64,000 nt of DNA from Maricaulis maris (GCF_003634045.1 NZ_RBIM01000010.1:1-64000); one strand, 5' to 3'; shown: positions 1 to 8,862, counted from the first letter of the stretch. Notes: generated from the letters alone by a model not told the origin. Translations and numbers: made by a program.

Positions 1-1
1 T

Positions 2-95
2 CCGGGACCCATTATCGCGAAAGCTGGCAGAACCGGGCTGATGGGTCCCGGGTCTTCGCCCTGATCAAGTCAGGGCTCCGCCCGGGATGACAAGC
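2..95. repeat. Intergenic palindromic repeat cluster
   Basis: There is a perfect 11-bp inverted repeat, CCGGGACCCAT at 2-12 and ATGGGTCCCGG at 41-51, with a 28-nt spacer. A second perfect hairpin follows, GCCCTGA at 58-64 and TCAGGGC at 70-76. The tail CCCGGGATGACA resembles the ends of the palindromic element at 8306-8453. I read this as part of a dispersed GC-rich intergenic repeat family rather than a terminator, since no T-run follows. The first bases may be cut by the window edge. Confidence 0.55.
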
Positions 96-181
96 ACGTC
101 GGTGTCGGTGAGTGGATCCGCGTCGTCAGCGCCGGATTCTGCCGCAAACTGCCAAGCCCCGACCCTCGCAAACCAAAACAC

Positions 182-299
182 ATTTTTCCCGGCCGCAGCC
201 CCGCAAAAGCGGGGCGGAGAGCCGGGACCAACGAAACCCTCCGGCAAGCGATGAGTCTCCGGTCGGTCCCGGATGGCGCTGTGCGCCTCCGGGAAAAAT
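182..299 (+). repeat. Dispersed intergenic repeat, copy 1
   Basis: This stretch aligns by eye with the reverse complement of 8676-8773. Both share the order: ATTTTTCCC-like start, a G+C-rich block, a CCAACGAAAC core, GATGAG, CGGTCCCGGAT, GCGCT, and GCGCCTCCGGGAAAAAT at the end. Copy 1 is about 20 bp longer because of an extra hairpin-like insertion (CCCCGC/GCGGGG, near 200-216). No open reading frame here looks like a real protein. The rest of 1-330 holds only the palindromes listed separately; I see no gene in it. Confidence 0.7.
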
Positions 300-330
300 G
301 GAAAAGGGGAAATGATGCGAGGAGCGCCCC

Positions 331-2070
331 CTACTCCCCGTGATGGAAACTGTCCGGGCTTTCGTACACGACCTCGCCATCGACCACCGTCATCCACGGT
401 TCGACGGTGAGGATGTCGGCTTCCGGGATGGTCATGATGTCTTCGGAGAAGACGGTGAAGTCGGCGATCATGCCGACCGCGATGGTGCCGAGTTCATCCT
501 CGCGGAAAGAGGCATAGGCCGGCCAGGCGGTGAAGAGTTTGAGTGCGTCGGCGCGCGACAGGGCTTCTTCGGCGTGCCAGTTCTCGCCCTGGAAGCCACT
601 GAGGTCGGCCCGAGCCACGGCGGCATAGAATTCGATGCGTGGGTCGCCCTGCTCGACCGGGGCATCGGAGCCGCCGGTGATATGGGCGCCGGCGTCCAGG
701 AGGCTCTGCCAGGCATAGGCACCGTCGAGGCGGTCATCACCCAGCCGGTCGGGCGCGAAATGCAGGTCACCAATGGCATGGGAGGGCTGGAAGGAGGCGA
801 TCACGCCCAGCTCGGCAAAGCGGGGAATATCGGCCGGGGCGATGATCTGGCTGTGCTCGTCGCGCCAGCGCGGATCGGCCAGCGCCCATTCCTCCGGCGG
901 CACCTGGGCGCGCGCTTCCTCGACCCAGTCCAGAAGATAGCGATTGCCGCGATCACCGATGGCGTGGACATTCATCTGGATGCCCTGACGCAGGGCATCG
1001 GTGAACAGACCGATCGTCTCATCGGCTTCGGCAATGGCGAGGCCGCTGGTTTCGGGGCGGTCGGCATAGGGTTCCAACAAAGCGGCGCCGCGCGAACCCA
1101 GTGCGCCATCCATATAGAGCTTGACGGCCCGCGTGATGACCCGGCCATCGGCGACATCGCGATGTCCACCGGCGGCGAGCGGGGCATAGCCTTCCGGTCC
1201 GACAGAGAGATAGGTCCGCAGCGGCAGGTCTCCGGCTTCGGCCAGCCCTTCAATGACCGGCACCATGGACCAGGGCACCGACATGTCGTGGGCACCGGCC
1301 CAGCCAAGGCTGACGAGGCGCCGGGCGCCGTCGGCATAGGTGTCCCGGATGACGTCCGGTGATGGTGTCTCCATCAGCGGTGACACGGCGCCCATGGCCG
1401 TGTCGACCAGGAGGCCGGTCGGCTCGCCGTCGGCGTCGAACAGGATTTCCCCGCCGGACGGGGCGAGGCTGTCGCGGGTGATGCCGACAGCGGCCAGGGC
1501 AGCGCTGTTGGCGACCAGGGCATGACCATCGGCGCGGCGCAGGATGACCGGATTGTTCGGCGAGACCGGGTCGAGATCCTGGCGGGTCGGGAAGCGACCT
1601 TCCGGCCAGTGGGTCTCGATCCAGCCGCGCCCGGCCAGTGTTGCGCCTGCGGGCGTGTCGGCAATCGCCGCCGCGACCCGGTCGACCAGGTCGGCCACAG
1701 AGGTGACATTGTCGAGATTGAGCGTGCGCTCGCGCTGACCGACACCATAGACATGGATATGGCTGTCGGTGAAACCGGGATACATGGCGGCGCCATTGAG
1801 ATCGACCAGACGGGTCCCCTCGCCGATCCAGGCCTGGGCGGCCTCATCATCACCGACGAAGGCGATCCGGTTGCCGCGCACCGCGACGGCCTCGACCATC
1901 GGCTGGTCATCGCGGGCGGTGTAGATCGGCCCGCCCCAGATCACCAGATCAGCCGCACTTTCGCTCAACGCCCCGTCCGTGCCGTCGGCAAGCGGTGCCA
2001 TGTCCGCGCCGCCATCACACCCGGCCAGGGCCAGCACGGCCAGCGAAATCATCCAGTTATTGGCGCGCAT
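331..2070 (-). CDS. Amidohydrolase family lipoprotein (YtcJ-like)
   Basis: This 579-residue protein is a predicted periplasmic metal-dependent hydrolase of the amidohydrolase 3 (YtcJ/NfdA-like) family. The N-terminus is a lipoprotein signal with a lipobox (LALAGC, Cys about residue 18), so it should be membrane-anchored outside the cytoplasm. The metal-binding H-x-H (FTDSHIHVYG) lies near residue 105. Later motifs include NVHAIGDRGN, WRDEHSQII and GGSDAPVE, which match the metal and catalytic positions of the family. The C-terminus (GMIADFTVF) matches the family's closing beta strands. Length is normal for the family. The substrate cannot be told from sequence; members act on amides, formamides or cyclic ureas. 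It is transcribed alone, tail toward the repeat region at the window start. Confidence 0.85.
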   Translation of the reverse strand: MRANNWMISLAVLALAGCDGGADMAPLADGTDGALSESAADLVIWGGPIYTARDDQPMVEAVAVRGNRIAFVGDDEAAQAWIGEGTRLVDLNGAAMYPGFTDSHIHVYGVGQRERTLNLDNVTSVADLVDRVAAAIADTPAGATLAGRGWIETHWPEGRFPTRQDLDPVSPNNPVILRRADGHALVANSAALAAVGITRDSLAPSGGEILFDADGEPTGLLVDTAMGAVSPLMETPSPDVIRDTYADGARRLVSLGWAGAHDMSVPWSMVPVIEGLAEAGDLPLRTYLSVGPEGYAPLAAGGHRDVADGRVITRAVKLYMDGALGSRGAALLEPYADRPETSGLAIAEADETIGLFTDALRQGIQMNVHAIGDRGNRYLLDWVEEARAQVPPEEWALADPRWRDEHSQIIAPADIPRFAELGVIASFQPSHAIGDLHFAPDRLGDDRLDGAYAWQSLLDAGAHITGGSDAPVEQGDPRIEFYAAVARADLSGFQGENWHAEEALSRADALKLFTAWPAYASFREDELGTIAVGMIADFTVFSEDIMTIPEADILTVEPWMTVVDGEVVYESPDSFHHGE

Positions 2071-2124
2071 GAAAAAGCCTCCCCGCTTCGTGCCGGGAGG
2101 CTATATCGCGTCAGCGCATACGAC

Positions 2125-2150
2125 AACGCCCGCAGCAGGCTGCGGGCGTT
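2125..2150 (-). terminator. Hairpin downstream of rpmB
   Basis: Perfect 12-bp inverted repeat (AACGCCCGCAGC at 2125-2136, GCTGCGGGCGTT at 2139-2150) starting 26 bp past the rpmB stop. There is no clear T-run on the minus strand, so termination is likely but not certain. It sits between rpmB and the start of the amidohydrolase gene. Confidence 0.45.
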
Positions 2151-2175
2151 GGAAATTCGTCAGCTCGTCCGGCGC

Positions 2176-2460
2176 TTAGGCAGCCAGAGCCTTTTTCAGG
2201 TCGCGCTTGATCTTCAGGGCCTTGTCCGAGAGCTTCTCGTCACGGGCCTTGAGGAGGAATGCATCGAGACCGCCGACATGGTCCACAGAGCGCAACGCCT
2301 TGGCGGCAATGCGCAGCTTGTAGTTCTGGCCCAGCTTCTCGGAAGCCAGCGTCACATCACACAGGTTCGGCAGAAAACGGCGGCGGGACTTGTTCTGAGC
2401 GTGAGAAACATTGTTTCCCGTCAAAACGCCAGTTCCCGTCAGTTCGCAACGACGCGCCAT
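2176..2460 (-). CDS. rpmB: 50S ribosomal protein L28
   Basis: This 94-residue basic protein matches bacterial L28, a component of the large ribosomal subunit. The N-terminus [20 protein letters not shown] is the typical L28 opening (RRCxLTGK...GNxVSHAxxKTRR). RRRFLPNL and the lysine-rich C-terminus also fit. The ATG at 2460 is chosen over one five codons upstream because family members start at MARRC/MSRRC. It is a single-gene unit, transcribed away from the DUF3108 gene. Length is normal for alphaproteobacterial L28. Confidence 0.97.
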   Translation of the reverse strand: MARRCELTGTGVLTGNNVSHAQNKSRRRFLPNLCDVTLASEKLGQNYKLRIAAKALRSVDHVGGLDAFLLKARDEKLSDKALKIKRDLKKALAA

Positions 2461-2650
2461 AGTCGCACCTTTCAAATATAAAAATCCGTGCGCACCGGTA
2501 TTGCGACCAGTGCGAGAGCGGGCGAGATAAAGGAGGTGAGGCGGGTCGTCAAGCTTGCCGCGTTCATCTTGCAGCCGGTTTCGATCAGTTATTGCAGTTG
2601 AACCGCCTTATGGGTTAGGGCCTTGGGGGCTCAGTTCGGGAGAGAGTAGC

Positions 2651-3463
2651 GTGAAAAAGACTTGGATTTACGGGGCAATGGCCGCTGGCACCCTCCTCTG
2701 CTCGGCCGCTGCGTCGGGCGATGATGCCGCCAATGAGGCTTCAGCAGCGCAAATGCAAGGCGTGACGGTGCAATACGCCGGATCGGTCATGGTCTTCCAG
2801 GTCGCCAATATCGTGGTGTCCGGACAGTTCGCTGATGACACCTACCAGGCGTCGGCGCGTTTCACCGCTGCCGGCCTCGCCACCCTGTTCACCGATGCCG
2901 ATATCGAGGCCGGCGTGAGCGGTTATCGCGACGGCGATGCCCTGCGCCCCTGGCATTACAGCCACCTCAATCATGCCAGCTCGAAAAACCGGGTCGTGGC
3001 GATCGATTTCCCGGACGGCGTTGCCACGCCCAATATCGAACCGCCCTTCGGCTCGATGGGCGAACCACCGGCCACGGACGAGGAACGCGCCGGCGCCGCC
3101 GATCCCATTTCCACCCTGCTGGCGATGGGTCTCGGCGCGGTGGCCCGCGGCGAAAGCCAATGCGATGGCACGCTGCCGGTCTTTGACGGTCGCGCCCGCT
3201 ATAATCTGCGCTTTGAAGACGGCGGCACCGACCGGGTCCGCACCCGGGCCTGGTCTGGCGACGCCCTGGTCTGCCATGCCTATTACGAGCCGATCTCCGG
3301 CTATGAGGCCGATGAATTCCCGTCCGAGGATGATATCGACCGCCCGATCACCTTCTGGCTGGCCCCGGTGCATGGTGGTGACATCCACATCCCGGTCCGC
3401 ATCCGCACCAATGCCGGCTTCGGCGGCGTAACAATCGTGGCCCGCTCCATCGAGGAAAATTGA
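2651..3463 (+). CDS. DUF3108 exported protein
   Basis: The protein (270 residues from the chosen GTG) begins with a basic/hydrophobic signal peptide (VKKTWIYGAMAAGTLLCSAAASG) and is probably periplasmic. The body has the DUF3108 pattern: an early beta-rich segment (VSGQFADDTYQASARFTAAGLATLF), a central DPISTLLAM segment, then C-DGTLPVFDGRARYNL and a final VRIRTNAGFGGVTI segment. DUF3108 proteins have no established biochemical role. The GTG at 2651 is preferred because GGGAGAGAG lies just before it and because the upstream in-frame residues look non-coding. It reads toward the helicase gene, 68 bp away. Confidence 0.82.
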   Translation: MKKTWIYGAMAAGTLLCSAAASGDDAANEASAAQMQGVTVQYAGSVMVFQVANIVVSGQFADDTYQASARFTAAGLATLFTDADIEAGVSGYRDGDALRPWHYSHLNHASSKNRVVAIDFPDGVATPNIEPPFGSMGEPPATDEERAGAADPISTLLAMGLGAVARGESQCDGTLPVFDGRARYNLRFEDGGTDRVRTRAWSGDALVCHAYYEPISGYEADEFPSEDDIDRPITFWLAPVHGGDIHIPVRIRTNAGFGGVTIVARSIEEN

Positions 3464-3531
3464 TCGGCGGCTGACTGGCAAAGCCGTCCGGGATTGCCTA
3501 GGTCCGGGGCATCATGTGATGGAGTTGCGGC

Positions 3532-6282
3532 ATGGCATCCTACCGCAACGAGCCGGGGCAGATCACCGCTGCCCTGGGTCCGACCAATACCGGCAAGACC
3601 CACCTCGCTGTCGAGCGCATGCTGGGGCGTGCCTCCGGCATGATCGGACTGCCCCTGCGCCTCCTGGCGCGGGAGATTTATGACCGTGTGGTCAAGGCCA
3701 AGGGTGTCGGCGCGGCGGCCCTGATCACCGGCGAGGAAAAGATCGTGCCGCCTTCGGCGCGCTATTTCATCTGCACGGTGGAATCCATGCCGGTGGAAAA
3801 GCGCGTCGCCTTTGTCGCCGTCGACGAAATCCAGCTCGGCGCCGATCCCGAACGCGGCCATGTCTTCACCGACCGGATGCTGCGGGCGCGCGGCACGGAA
3901 GAGACCATGCTTCTGGGCGCCGGAACGATGTATAATCGGGTGCGCGAGCTTGTGCCCGAGGCCGAGATCAGCTTCCGTGAACGCTTCTCGCAACTCGCCT
4001 ATTCCGGCCCCGCCAAGCTGACCCGCCTGCCGCGCCGCTCGGCCGTCGTCGCCTTCTCGGCCGAGGCCGTCTATGCGATCGCCGAACTCCTGCGTCGTCG
4101 CCGCGGCGGCGCGGCGGTGGTGATGGGCGGCCTGTCACCGCGCACCCGCAATGCCCAGGTTGAACTCTACCAGTCCGGCGAGGTCGATTTCCTGGTCGCC
4201 ACCGACGCCATCGGCATGGGGCTGAACATGGATATCGACCATGTCGCCTTCGCCGAGAGCCGCAAATTCGACGGCCGCAAGCGCCGCCGCCTGACCCCGG
4301 CCGAGATCGCACAGATTGCCGGACGGGCCGGTCGTTTCCGCAATGACGGGACATTCGGGGAGACAGCCGATTGCCGCCCCTTTGATCCCGATCAGGTCGA
4401 GGCGGTCGAAAACCATCGCTTCGCGCCGGTCGAACGCCTGCGCTGGCGCAATCCGAATCTCGATGAGAGTTCGCTGGACGCGCTGCAATTCACCCTCGGC
4501 AAACCCTCGCGCAACCCGGCGCTGGAACGGGTCGGCGAAGCGTCGGACGAGAAAGCGCTGGGCGTGCTGGCCGGTGATCGTGAGATTCGTGACCGCGCCA
4601 CCTCCCCGGCGGCGGTCGGGCGGCTGTGGGATGCCTGCCGCCTGCCAGATTTCCGCAAGGCGACGCTGGATGCCCATGCCCGGCTGATCAAGTCGATCTA
4701 CCTGCACCTGACCGGTCCCGGCGCCCGCCTGCCGGATGACTGGATGGCGGGCCAGCTCGAACGTTTCAAGAAGACCTCCGGCGATGTTGACGCCCTGGCG
4801 GCCCGCCTCGCCCATGTCCGCACCTGGGCCTATGCGGCGCACCGCGCTGACTGGACCCGCGACCCGGCCCACTGGCGCGGCGTCACGCGCGAAATCGAGG
4901 ATCGCCTGTCCGACGCCCTGCACGAACGCCTGATGCAGCGCTTCGTCGATCGCCGCACCAGCGCCCTTGTCAAAGGCTTGCGCGATGAACGAGACTTGCT
5001 GGCCGGGGTCGCCAGCAATGGGGAGGTTACGGTAGAAGGCCATTTCGTCGGTCGTCTGGCCGGCCTCATATTCAAACCCGATGCCGACGGGCGGGACCTG
5101 GCGGCGCGGACCCTGAACTCGGCAGCGCTGCGTGCACTGCGCCCTGAAATCAACCGACGGCTGGGAGCCCTGGCGAAAATCACGATGGAAGACCTCTCCT
5201 TTTCCGATGACGGCAAGATCAGCTGGAATGGCGATAACGTCGCCCAGCTCATCCCCGGCCCGACGCCTCTCAAACCCGCCATCAAGCTGATTGGCGGCGA
5301 TCTCGGGGCCCATGAAGCCCAGTCACGCGCCCGCGCCAGCCTGGAAGCGCGGCTCGTCGCCCATATCGAGACGCAATTGGCGCCGCTGTTCAAACTGCGC
5401 GAGGCCGGCCAGTCCGACGACATGCCGGGCCTGGCCCGCGGCCTCGCCTGGCGGCTCTACGAGGCCGGTGGCGCCCTGCCGCGGCTGACAGTCAGCGATG
5501 ATGTGCGCAACCTGTCGCAAGTCGAGCGCCGCTCGCTGCGCGCTGCCGGCGTGCGCATCGGCGAACACATGATCTATGTGCCCGAACTGGTGAAGCCCGC
5601 CCCGGCGCGGCTCAACGCATTGCTGCACGCGATTGCCGCCGGGCGGACCGATCTGGCCTGGCTGCCGGCACCGGGCCTGACTTCGGTTGCCAATGACCGC
5701 TCGCGTACCCGCGCCGAATACGCCGCCATCGGCTTTCAGCCTTGCGGCCCGCGCGCGGTGCGGTTCGACATGCTCGAACGCCTCGCCGACACGCTGCGCG
5801 AAGCCGGCAAGGATGAAGGCCAGGGCTTCCCGCTGACCGCCGACATGACGGCCGTTCTGGGCTGTTCGGTCGAGGATTTGCGCGGCACGCTGACCGAGCT
5901 GGGCTATCGCCGCATCCAGAAGGGTCCCGACCCGGACAAGGCCGAGGGCGAGCGCTGGGACCGGCGTCGCCGCAAACACCCGCCGCGCGGCCCGCGCGTC
6001 GCCGAACGTCGCCCGGCAAAGGCCGCCGAGCCGGCCCCCGTCCCGTCCGACAGCCCGTTTGCCGCCCTGGCGGCCCTCACCCTGACCGAAGCGCCCAAAC
6101 GCAAGCCGCGCCCCAAGCGCAAGCGTCGCAAGGGCGGCGGCGGTGACAAGCCAGGCGCCACACCGGTCGAGGCCGGCGCCACGGCGGTGACCGCCGGCGA
6201 TCAGGCGGACGCCCCGGCAAAACCCGAAACGGCAGCACCGGGCGAAAGCGCCAGCGAACCAAAATCCGAAACCAAGGCATGA
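3532..6282 (+). CDS. Suv3-like DExH/D superfamily 2 RNA helicase
   Basis: This 916-residue protein resembles the bacterial homologues of mitochondrial Suv3 RNA helicase, an ATP-dependent unwinding enzyme of RNA turnover. Visible motifs are Walker A GPTNTGKTH (residues 16-24), DEIQ (about 99-102), an SF2 motif V-like DAIGMGLNMDI, and motif VI QIAGRAGRF (about 262-270). The following ~400 residues match the Suv3 C-terminal region. The last ~130 residues are low-complexity and rich in Lys/Arg/Pro/Ala (for example KRKPRPKRKRRKGGGG), a probable RNA-binding tail that human Suv3 lacks. It is followed 10 bp later by an S4-domain RNA-binding gene and likely shares its transcript. The exact RNA target is unknown. 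Confidence 0.88.
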   Translation: MASYRNEPGQITAALGPTNTGKTHLAVERMLGRASGMIGLPLRLLAREIYDRVVKAKGVGAAALITGEEKIVPPSARYFICTVESMPVEKRVAFVAVDEIQLGADPERGHVFTDRMLRARGTEETMLLGAGTMYNRVRELVPEAEISFRERFSQLAYSGPAKLTRLPRRSAVVAFSAEAVYAIAELLRRRRGGAAVVMGGLSPRTRNAQVELYQSGEVDFLVATDAIGMGLNMDIDHVAFAESRKFDGRKRRRLTPAEIAQIAGRAGRFRNDGTFGETADCRPFDPDQVEAVENHRFAPVERLRWRNPNLDESSLDALQFTLGKPSRNPALERVGEASDEKALGVLAGDREIRDRATSPAAVGRLWDACRLPDFRKATLDAHARLIKSIYLHLTGPGARLPDDWMAGQLERFKKTSGDVDALAARLAHVRTWAYAAHRADWTRDPAHWRGVTREIEDRLSDALHERLMQRFVDRRTSALVKGLRDERDLLAGVASNGEVTVEGHFVGRLAGLIFKPDADGRDLAARTLNSAALRALRPEINRRLGALAKITMEDLSFSDDGKISWNGDNVAQLIPGPTPLKPAIKLIGGDLGAHEAQSRARASLEARLVAHIETQLAPLFKLREAGQSDDMPGLARGLAWRLYEAGGALPRLTVSDDVRNLSQVERRSLRAAGVRIGEHMIYVPELVKPAPARLNALLHAIAAGRTDLAWLPAPGLTSVANDRSRTRAEYAAIGFQPCGPRAVRFDMLERLADTLREAGKDEGQGFPLTADMTAVLGCSVEDLRGTLTELGYRRIQKGPDPDKAEGERWDRRRRKHPPRGPRVAERRPAKAAEPAPVPSDSPFAALAALTLTEAPKRKPRPKRKRRKGGGGDKPGATPVEAGATAVTAGDQADAPAKPETAAPGESASEPKSETKA

Positions 6283-6292
6283 CGGCCCGGCG

Positions 6293-6619
6293 ATGAGCGA
6301 AATCAGCGGCGGATTGCGGATCGATGTCTGGCTCTGGCATGCCCGCCAGTTCAAGACGCGCAGCCTGGCGACGGCTAAGGTCCAGAAGGGCCGCATACGC
6401 CTGACCAGCGCCGGCACGACGCGGCGCATCAGCAAGCCCGCCACCCTGGTGCGCGCAGGCGACACATTGACCCTGCCGCTCAATGGACGGATCGTGCAGC
6501 TGGAAATCCTGGCCCTGGGCACACGCCGCGGTCCGGCCAGTGAGGCCCGCGAGCTCTATCGCATGATCGATGACGGACAATCGGTCGAGGCGCAGCAGAC
6601 GGAAGCAAGCCATGTTTGA
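6293..6619 (+). CDS. S4-domain RNA-binding protein (Hsp15/HslR-like)
   Basis: A small 108-residue protein with an S4 RNA-binding fold from about residue 8 (LRIDVWLWHARQFKTRSLA) through the GRIRLTSAGTTRRISKPATLVRAGDTLTL stretch. This matches the Hsp15 (HslR) family, which binds rRNA on blocked 50S subunits in E. coli. The placement directly after the Suv3-like helicase, 10 bp apart, is a common alphaproteobacterial arrangement and points to RNA or ribosome metabolism. Its 3' end overlaps the start of the TerB-like gene (ATGTTTGA), suggesting translational coupling. Whether it acts in stalled ribosome rescue here is inference. Confidence 0.88.
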   Translation: MSEISGGLRIDVWLWHARQFKTRSLATAKVQKGRIRLTSAGTTRRISKPATLVRAGDTLTLPLNGRIVQLEILALGTRRGPASEARELYRMIDDGQSVEAQQTEASHV

Positions 6620-7061
6620 CGCGATCCGCAATTTCTTCGCATCCGCCGACGTCGACCTGCGACCGGAAACAGACCCCCATGTCGCGGCCTGCACCCTGCT
6701 GGTGGAGGCGGCCCTGGCCGACGGTATCTATGCCGATTGCGAGCAGGACCAGATCCGCGACATCCTGTCCGGCGCTTTCGGCCTGTCCGATGCCCGCGTC
6801 GCGCATGTGCTTGAACAGGGCGAGGAGCTCGCGGAGAGCGCGATCGACCATCACCGCTTCACCAAGGTGGTGAAGGCCTGCCTGTCACGCCAGGAACGCA
6901 TCGCCCTGATCGAACAGCTCTGGCTGGTCGCCCTGGCCGACGGCGAGAAATCGCCCTTCGAGGACGCCTTCATCCGGCGGATCGGCCCACTGCTGGCGAT
7001 CGAGGATCGCGACCGTGTCTTTGCCCGCACACGTGCAGAAGCCCGGCTGCGCACCCGTTGA
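6612..7061 (+). CDS. TerB-family protein
   Basis: This 149-residue acidic helical protein matches the TerB (tellurite resistance B-like / DjlA N-terminal) fold. Typical features are repeated helices with the pattern [28 protein letters not shown] near residues 24-51 and [24 protein letters not shown] near residues 112-135; the paired D-G-x-x-x-x-x-E motifs are the family's metal-binding-like turns. The ATG at 6612 overlaps the stop of the S4 gene by 8 bp. An in-frame ATG 14 codons upstream was rejected because it would lie inside the S4 gene without a ribosome site. Function is unknown; the single chromosomal copies are not usually linked to tellurite. Confidence 0.8.
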   Translation: MFDAIRNFFASADVDLRPETDPHVAACTLLVEAALADGIYADCEQDQIRDILSGAFGLSDARVAHVLEQGEELAESAIDHHRFTKVVKACLSRQERIALIEQLWLVALADGEKSPFEDAFIRRIGPLLAIEDRDRVFARTRAEARLRTR

Positions 7062-7134
7062 CAAAAAACCTGTCGCGGCCCATGTCCCGGCAACAAGCCT
7101 GCCCTCTATCCCGTCAAATCAAGTCCCGGCCAAC

Positions 7135-7476
7135 ATGACCTATATTGTCACCGACGCCTGCGTGCGCTGCAAATATACGGACTGCGTGGAAGTCTGCCCC
7201 GTCGATTGCTTCTATGAGGGCGAGAATTTTCTCGTCATCCATCCCGATGAATGCATCGATTGCGGCGTCTGCGAGCCGGAATGCCCGGTCGAGGCCATCA
7301 AGCCCGACACGGAAGACGACAAGGACGGCAAGTGGTTGGCCATCAACTCGAAATTTGCCGAGGTCTGGCCCAATATCACGCTGCGCAAGGATGCGCCTGC
7401 CGACGCCGATGCGATGGCCGATGAAAGCGGGAAATACGAGAAGTATTTCTCCGAGAAACCGGGCAGCGGCGACTAG
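7135..7476 (+). CDS. fdxA: Ferredoxin FdxA, 7Fe type (3Fe-4S/4Fe-4S)
   Basis: The 113-residue protein is a soluble electron carrier of the FdxA family. The N-terminal [20 protein letters not shown] carries the C-x2-C-x4-C pattern of the first cluster region, followed by CPVDCF; the second motif is [12 protein letters not shown] at about residues 40-51. The C-terminal tail (WPNIT ... KYFSEKPG) is the usual FdxA extension. The ATG at 7135 gives the canonical MTYIVT start; the upstream in-frame extension is not conserved-looking. It precedes the carD gene by 220 bp, the common alphaproteobacterial gene order. Confidence 0.96.
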   Translation: MTYIVTDACVRCKYTDCVEVCPVDCFYEGENFLVIHPDECIDCGVCEPECPVEAIKPDTEDDKDGKWLAINSKFAEVWPNITLRKDAPADADAMADESGKYEKYFSEKPGSGD

Positions 7477-7696
7477 CCTCTCCGGGTTAACCAAACGCTA
7501 CCGTTTGGAAATCGCCGAATTTTATGCTATGCTTCGGGCATTGATGGGTAGCGCCTATCGCGCCGCCTGCCTTTCTACATGGTGATTTGCGCGCAGACAT
7601 ATCGATCTCAGAGCCGGATGGGTGCCGGATTTTCTTTGAGAGCGAGCTGCGACTTTTTGCGTTTCCGTGTGAGCAAGGCCCAACGAGAGAGCATCC

Positions 7697-8206
7697 ATGA
7701 CGAAAAACGACAAGTCTTTCAAAAAGGGCGACTTTATTGTGTATCCCGCACACGGCGTTGGCCAGGTGACGGGTGTTGAAAAAGACAGCGTGGCCGGCTT
7801 CGATTTCGAAGTCTATGTCGTCACCTTCGAGCAGGACAAGATGACGCTGCGCGTGCCGACTGCCAAGACCGAAGCGTCCGGCATGCGGCCCCTCTCCAGC
7901 GACAAGATCGTCAAGGACGCGCTGAAGACCCTGAAGGGCAAGGCCAAGGTCAAGCGCACCATGTGGAGCCGCCGGGCCCAGGAATACGAAGCCAAGATCA
8001 ATTCCGGCGACCTGATCCAGATTGCCGAAGTCGTTCGCGACCTGCACCGCGCCGAAGACCAGCCGGAACAGTCCTATTCCGAACGTCAGCTCTACGAGTC
8101 AGCGCTGGACCGCATGGTCCGCGAACTGGCCGCCGTCGAGGATATCGAGCACGAGGCCGCCCGCGAAATGCTGTCGACCTCCCTCGCCAAGAAAGTCGCC
8201 GCCTGA
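7697..8206 (+). CDS. CarD/CdnL family transcription regulator
   Basis: A 169-residue CarD/CdnL protein, which binds the RNA polymerase beta subunit and stabilises open promoter complexes; the Caulobacter homologue CdnL supports growth and rRNA transcription. The N-terminal RNAP-interaction domain is visible as FKKGDFIVYPAHGVGQVTGVE (about residues 7-27). The C-terminal DNA-binding helical domain spans KRTMWSRRAQEYEAKINSGDLIQIAEVVRDLHR, with the family's conserved W-S-R-R and SYSERQLYE segments. Length is typical. A strong hairpin with T-rich tail lies about 30 bp past the stop. Confidence 0.95.
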   Translation: MTKNDKSFKKGDFIVYPAHGVGQVTGVEKDSVAGFDFEVYVVTFEQDKMTLRVPTAKTEASGMRPLSSDKIVKDALKTLKGKAKVKRTMWSRRAQEYEAKINSGDLIQIAEVVRDLHRAEDQPEQSYSERQLYESALDRMVRELAAVEDIEHEAAREMLSTSLAKKVAA

Positions 8207-8234
8207 TCCGCTGGATCAAGCCGCTATGACGACA

Positions 8235-8270
8235 CGAAACGCCCGGCCGATTGGTCGGGCGTTTTCGTTT
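8235..8270 (+). terminator. Rho-independent terminator of carD
   Basis: The arms GAAACGCCCGGCC and GGTCGGGCGTTTTC form a GC-rich stem with a GATT loop. The right arm runs into GTTTTCGTTTT. It begins about 30 bp after the carD stop codon and fits an intrinsic terminator. Confidence 0.85.
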
Positions 8271-8305
8271 TGGGGGTGGTTTTCAACGCGTTCCGCACAA
8301 TCTGG

Positions 8306-8453
8306 CCGTCATCCCCCGGTGACTGCAGAGCGGACATCCGGGGGACCTCGACCACCCGGCAGGCCGCCCTCGCCTCACCATTCCCGCTTCTCGCGGCACG
8401 CGACCTGCTGAGGTCCCCCGGATCGCGGCGATGCCGCGACCGGGGGATGACGG
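8306..8453. repeat. Nested palindromic intergenic element
   Basis: Outer arms CCGTCATCCCCCGGT (8306-8320) and ACCGGGGGATGACGG (8439-8453) are perfect inverted repeats. Inner arms ATCCGGGGGACCTC (8336-8349) and GAGGTCCCCCGGAT (8410-8423) are also perfect. The whole 148-bp unit could fold into a long branched hairpin, and its two strands read almost alike at the ends. No credible coding region lies within. It looks like a REP/MITE-like dispersed element; the ends resemble the CCCGGGATGACA tail near position 83. Confidence 0.75.
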
Positions 8454-8504
8454 TCGGGGTGCGGCGGCTATTTCAGAAATTCGCGCCACGCGCGGAGCCG
8501 TCCA

Positions 8505-8630
8505 TAAATCACGTGTCAGCCAGCAGGCCGTATCCGGTTTTCCAGCTCAAGGGTGGAACCGCGAAGCGGCCGCTGCGCGGCCCTTGACCTGGAAAACCGG
8601 ATACGGCGAGCTCTCGGCAAGTGGTTTATG
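8505..8630. repeat. Long inverted repeat (26-bp arms, 1 mismatch)
   Basis: CCGTATCCGGTTTTCCAG starts the left arm (8528-8553) and its near-perfect complement fills 8581-8606, with 25 of 26 positions pairing. The 27-nt loop is itself GC-rich with CCGCG/CGCGG complementarity. Pairing resumes more weakly outside, with ATAAATCACGTG near 8505 against CAAGTGGTTTAT near 8618. It lies upstream of rpoH between two other repeats and contains no convincing gene. Confidence 0.75.
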
Positions 8631-8675
8631 GGATGGTGGGCGCCGCAGGGCGCCAATCCTTCAGAGCCTCCTCAG

Positions 8676-8773
8676 ATTTTTCCCGGAGGCGCGTCAGCGC
8701 AATCCGGGACCGGCGCGTGGCTCATCACATGCCCGGCAGTTTCGTTGGCCCCGGGTCTGCGCCCGGGGAAAAT
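8676..8773 (-). repeat. Dispersed intergenic repeat, copy 2
   Basis: Reverse-complement copy of the element at 182-299, recognised by shared blocks in the same order: CCAACGAAAC, GATGAG, CCGGTCCCGGAT, GCGCT and GCGCCTCCGGGAAAAAT. It lies 90 bp before the rpoH start. The whole 8271-8862 gap is filled by this and the two palindromic elements; I see no gene in it. Confidence 0.7.
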
Positions 8774-8862
8774 GGTGCGCCGGTGATCAGCCCGCCTGGC
8801 GCGCGATGTGATCCGATCTCGTGGCAGCGACGTACCCCTCCCTGAAGCGAAGGAGGACCATC

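Noticed and set aside
340-1362. Long plus-strand frame opposite the amidohydrolase
   Set aside because: Shadow frame of a GC-rich gene; no domain, and the minus-strand protein has full family motifs.
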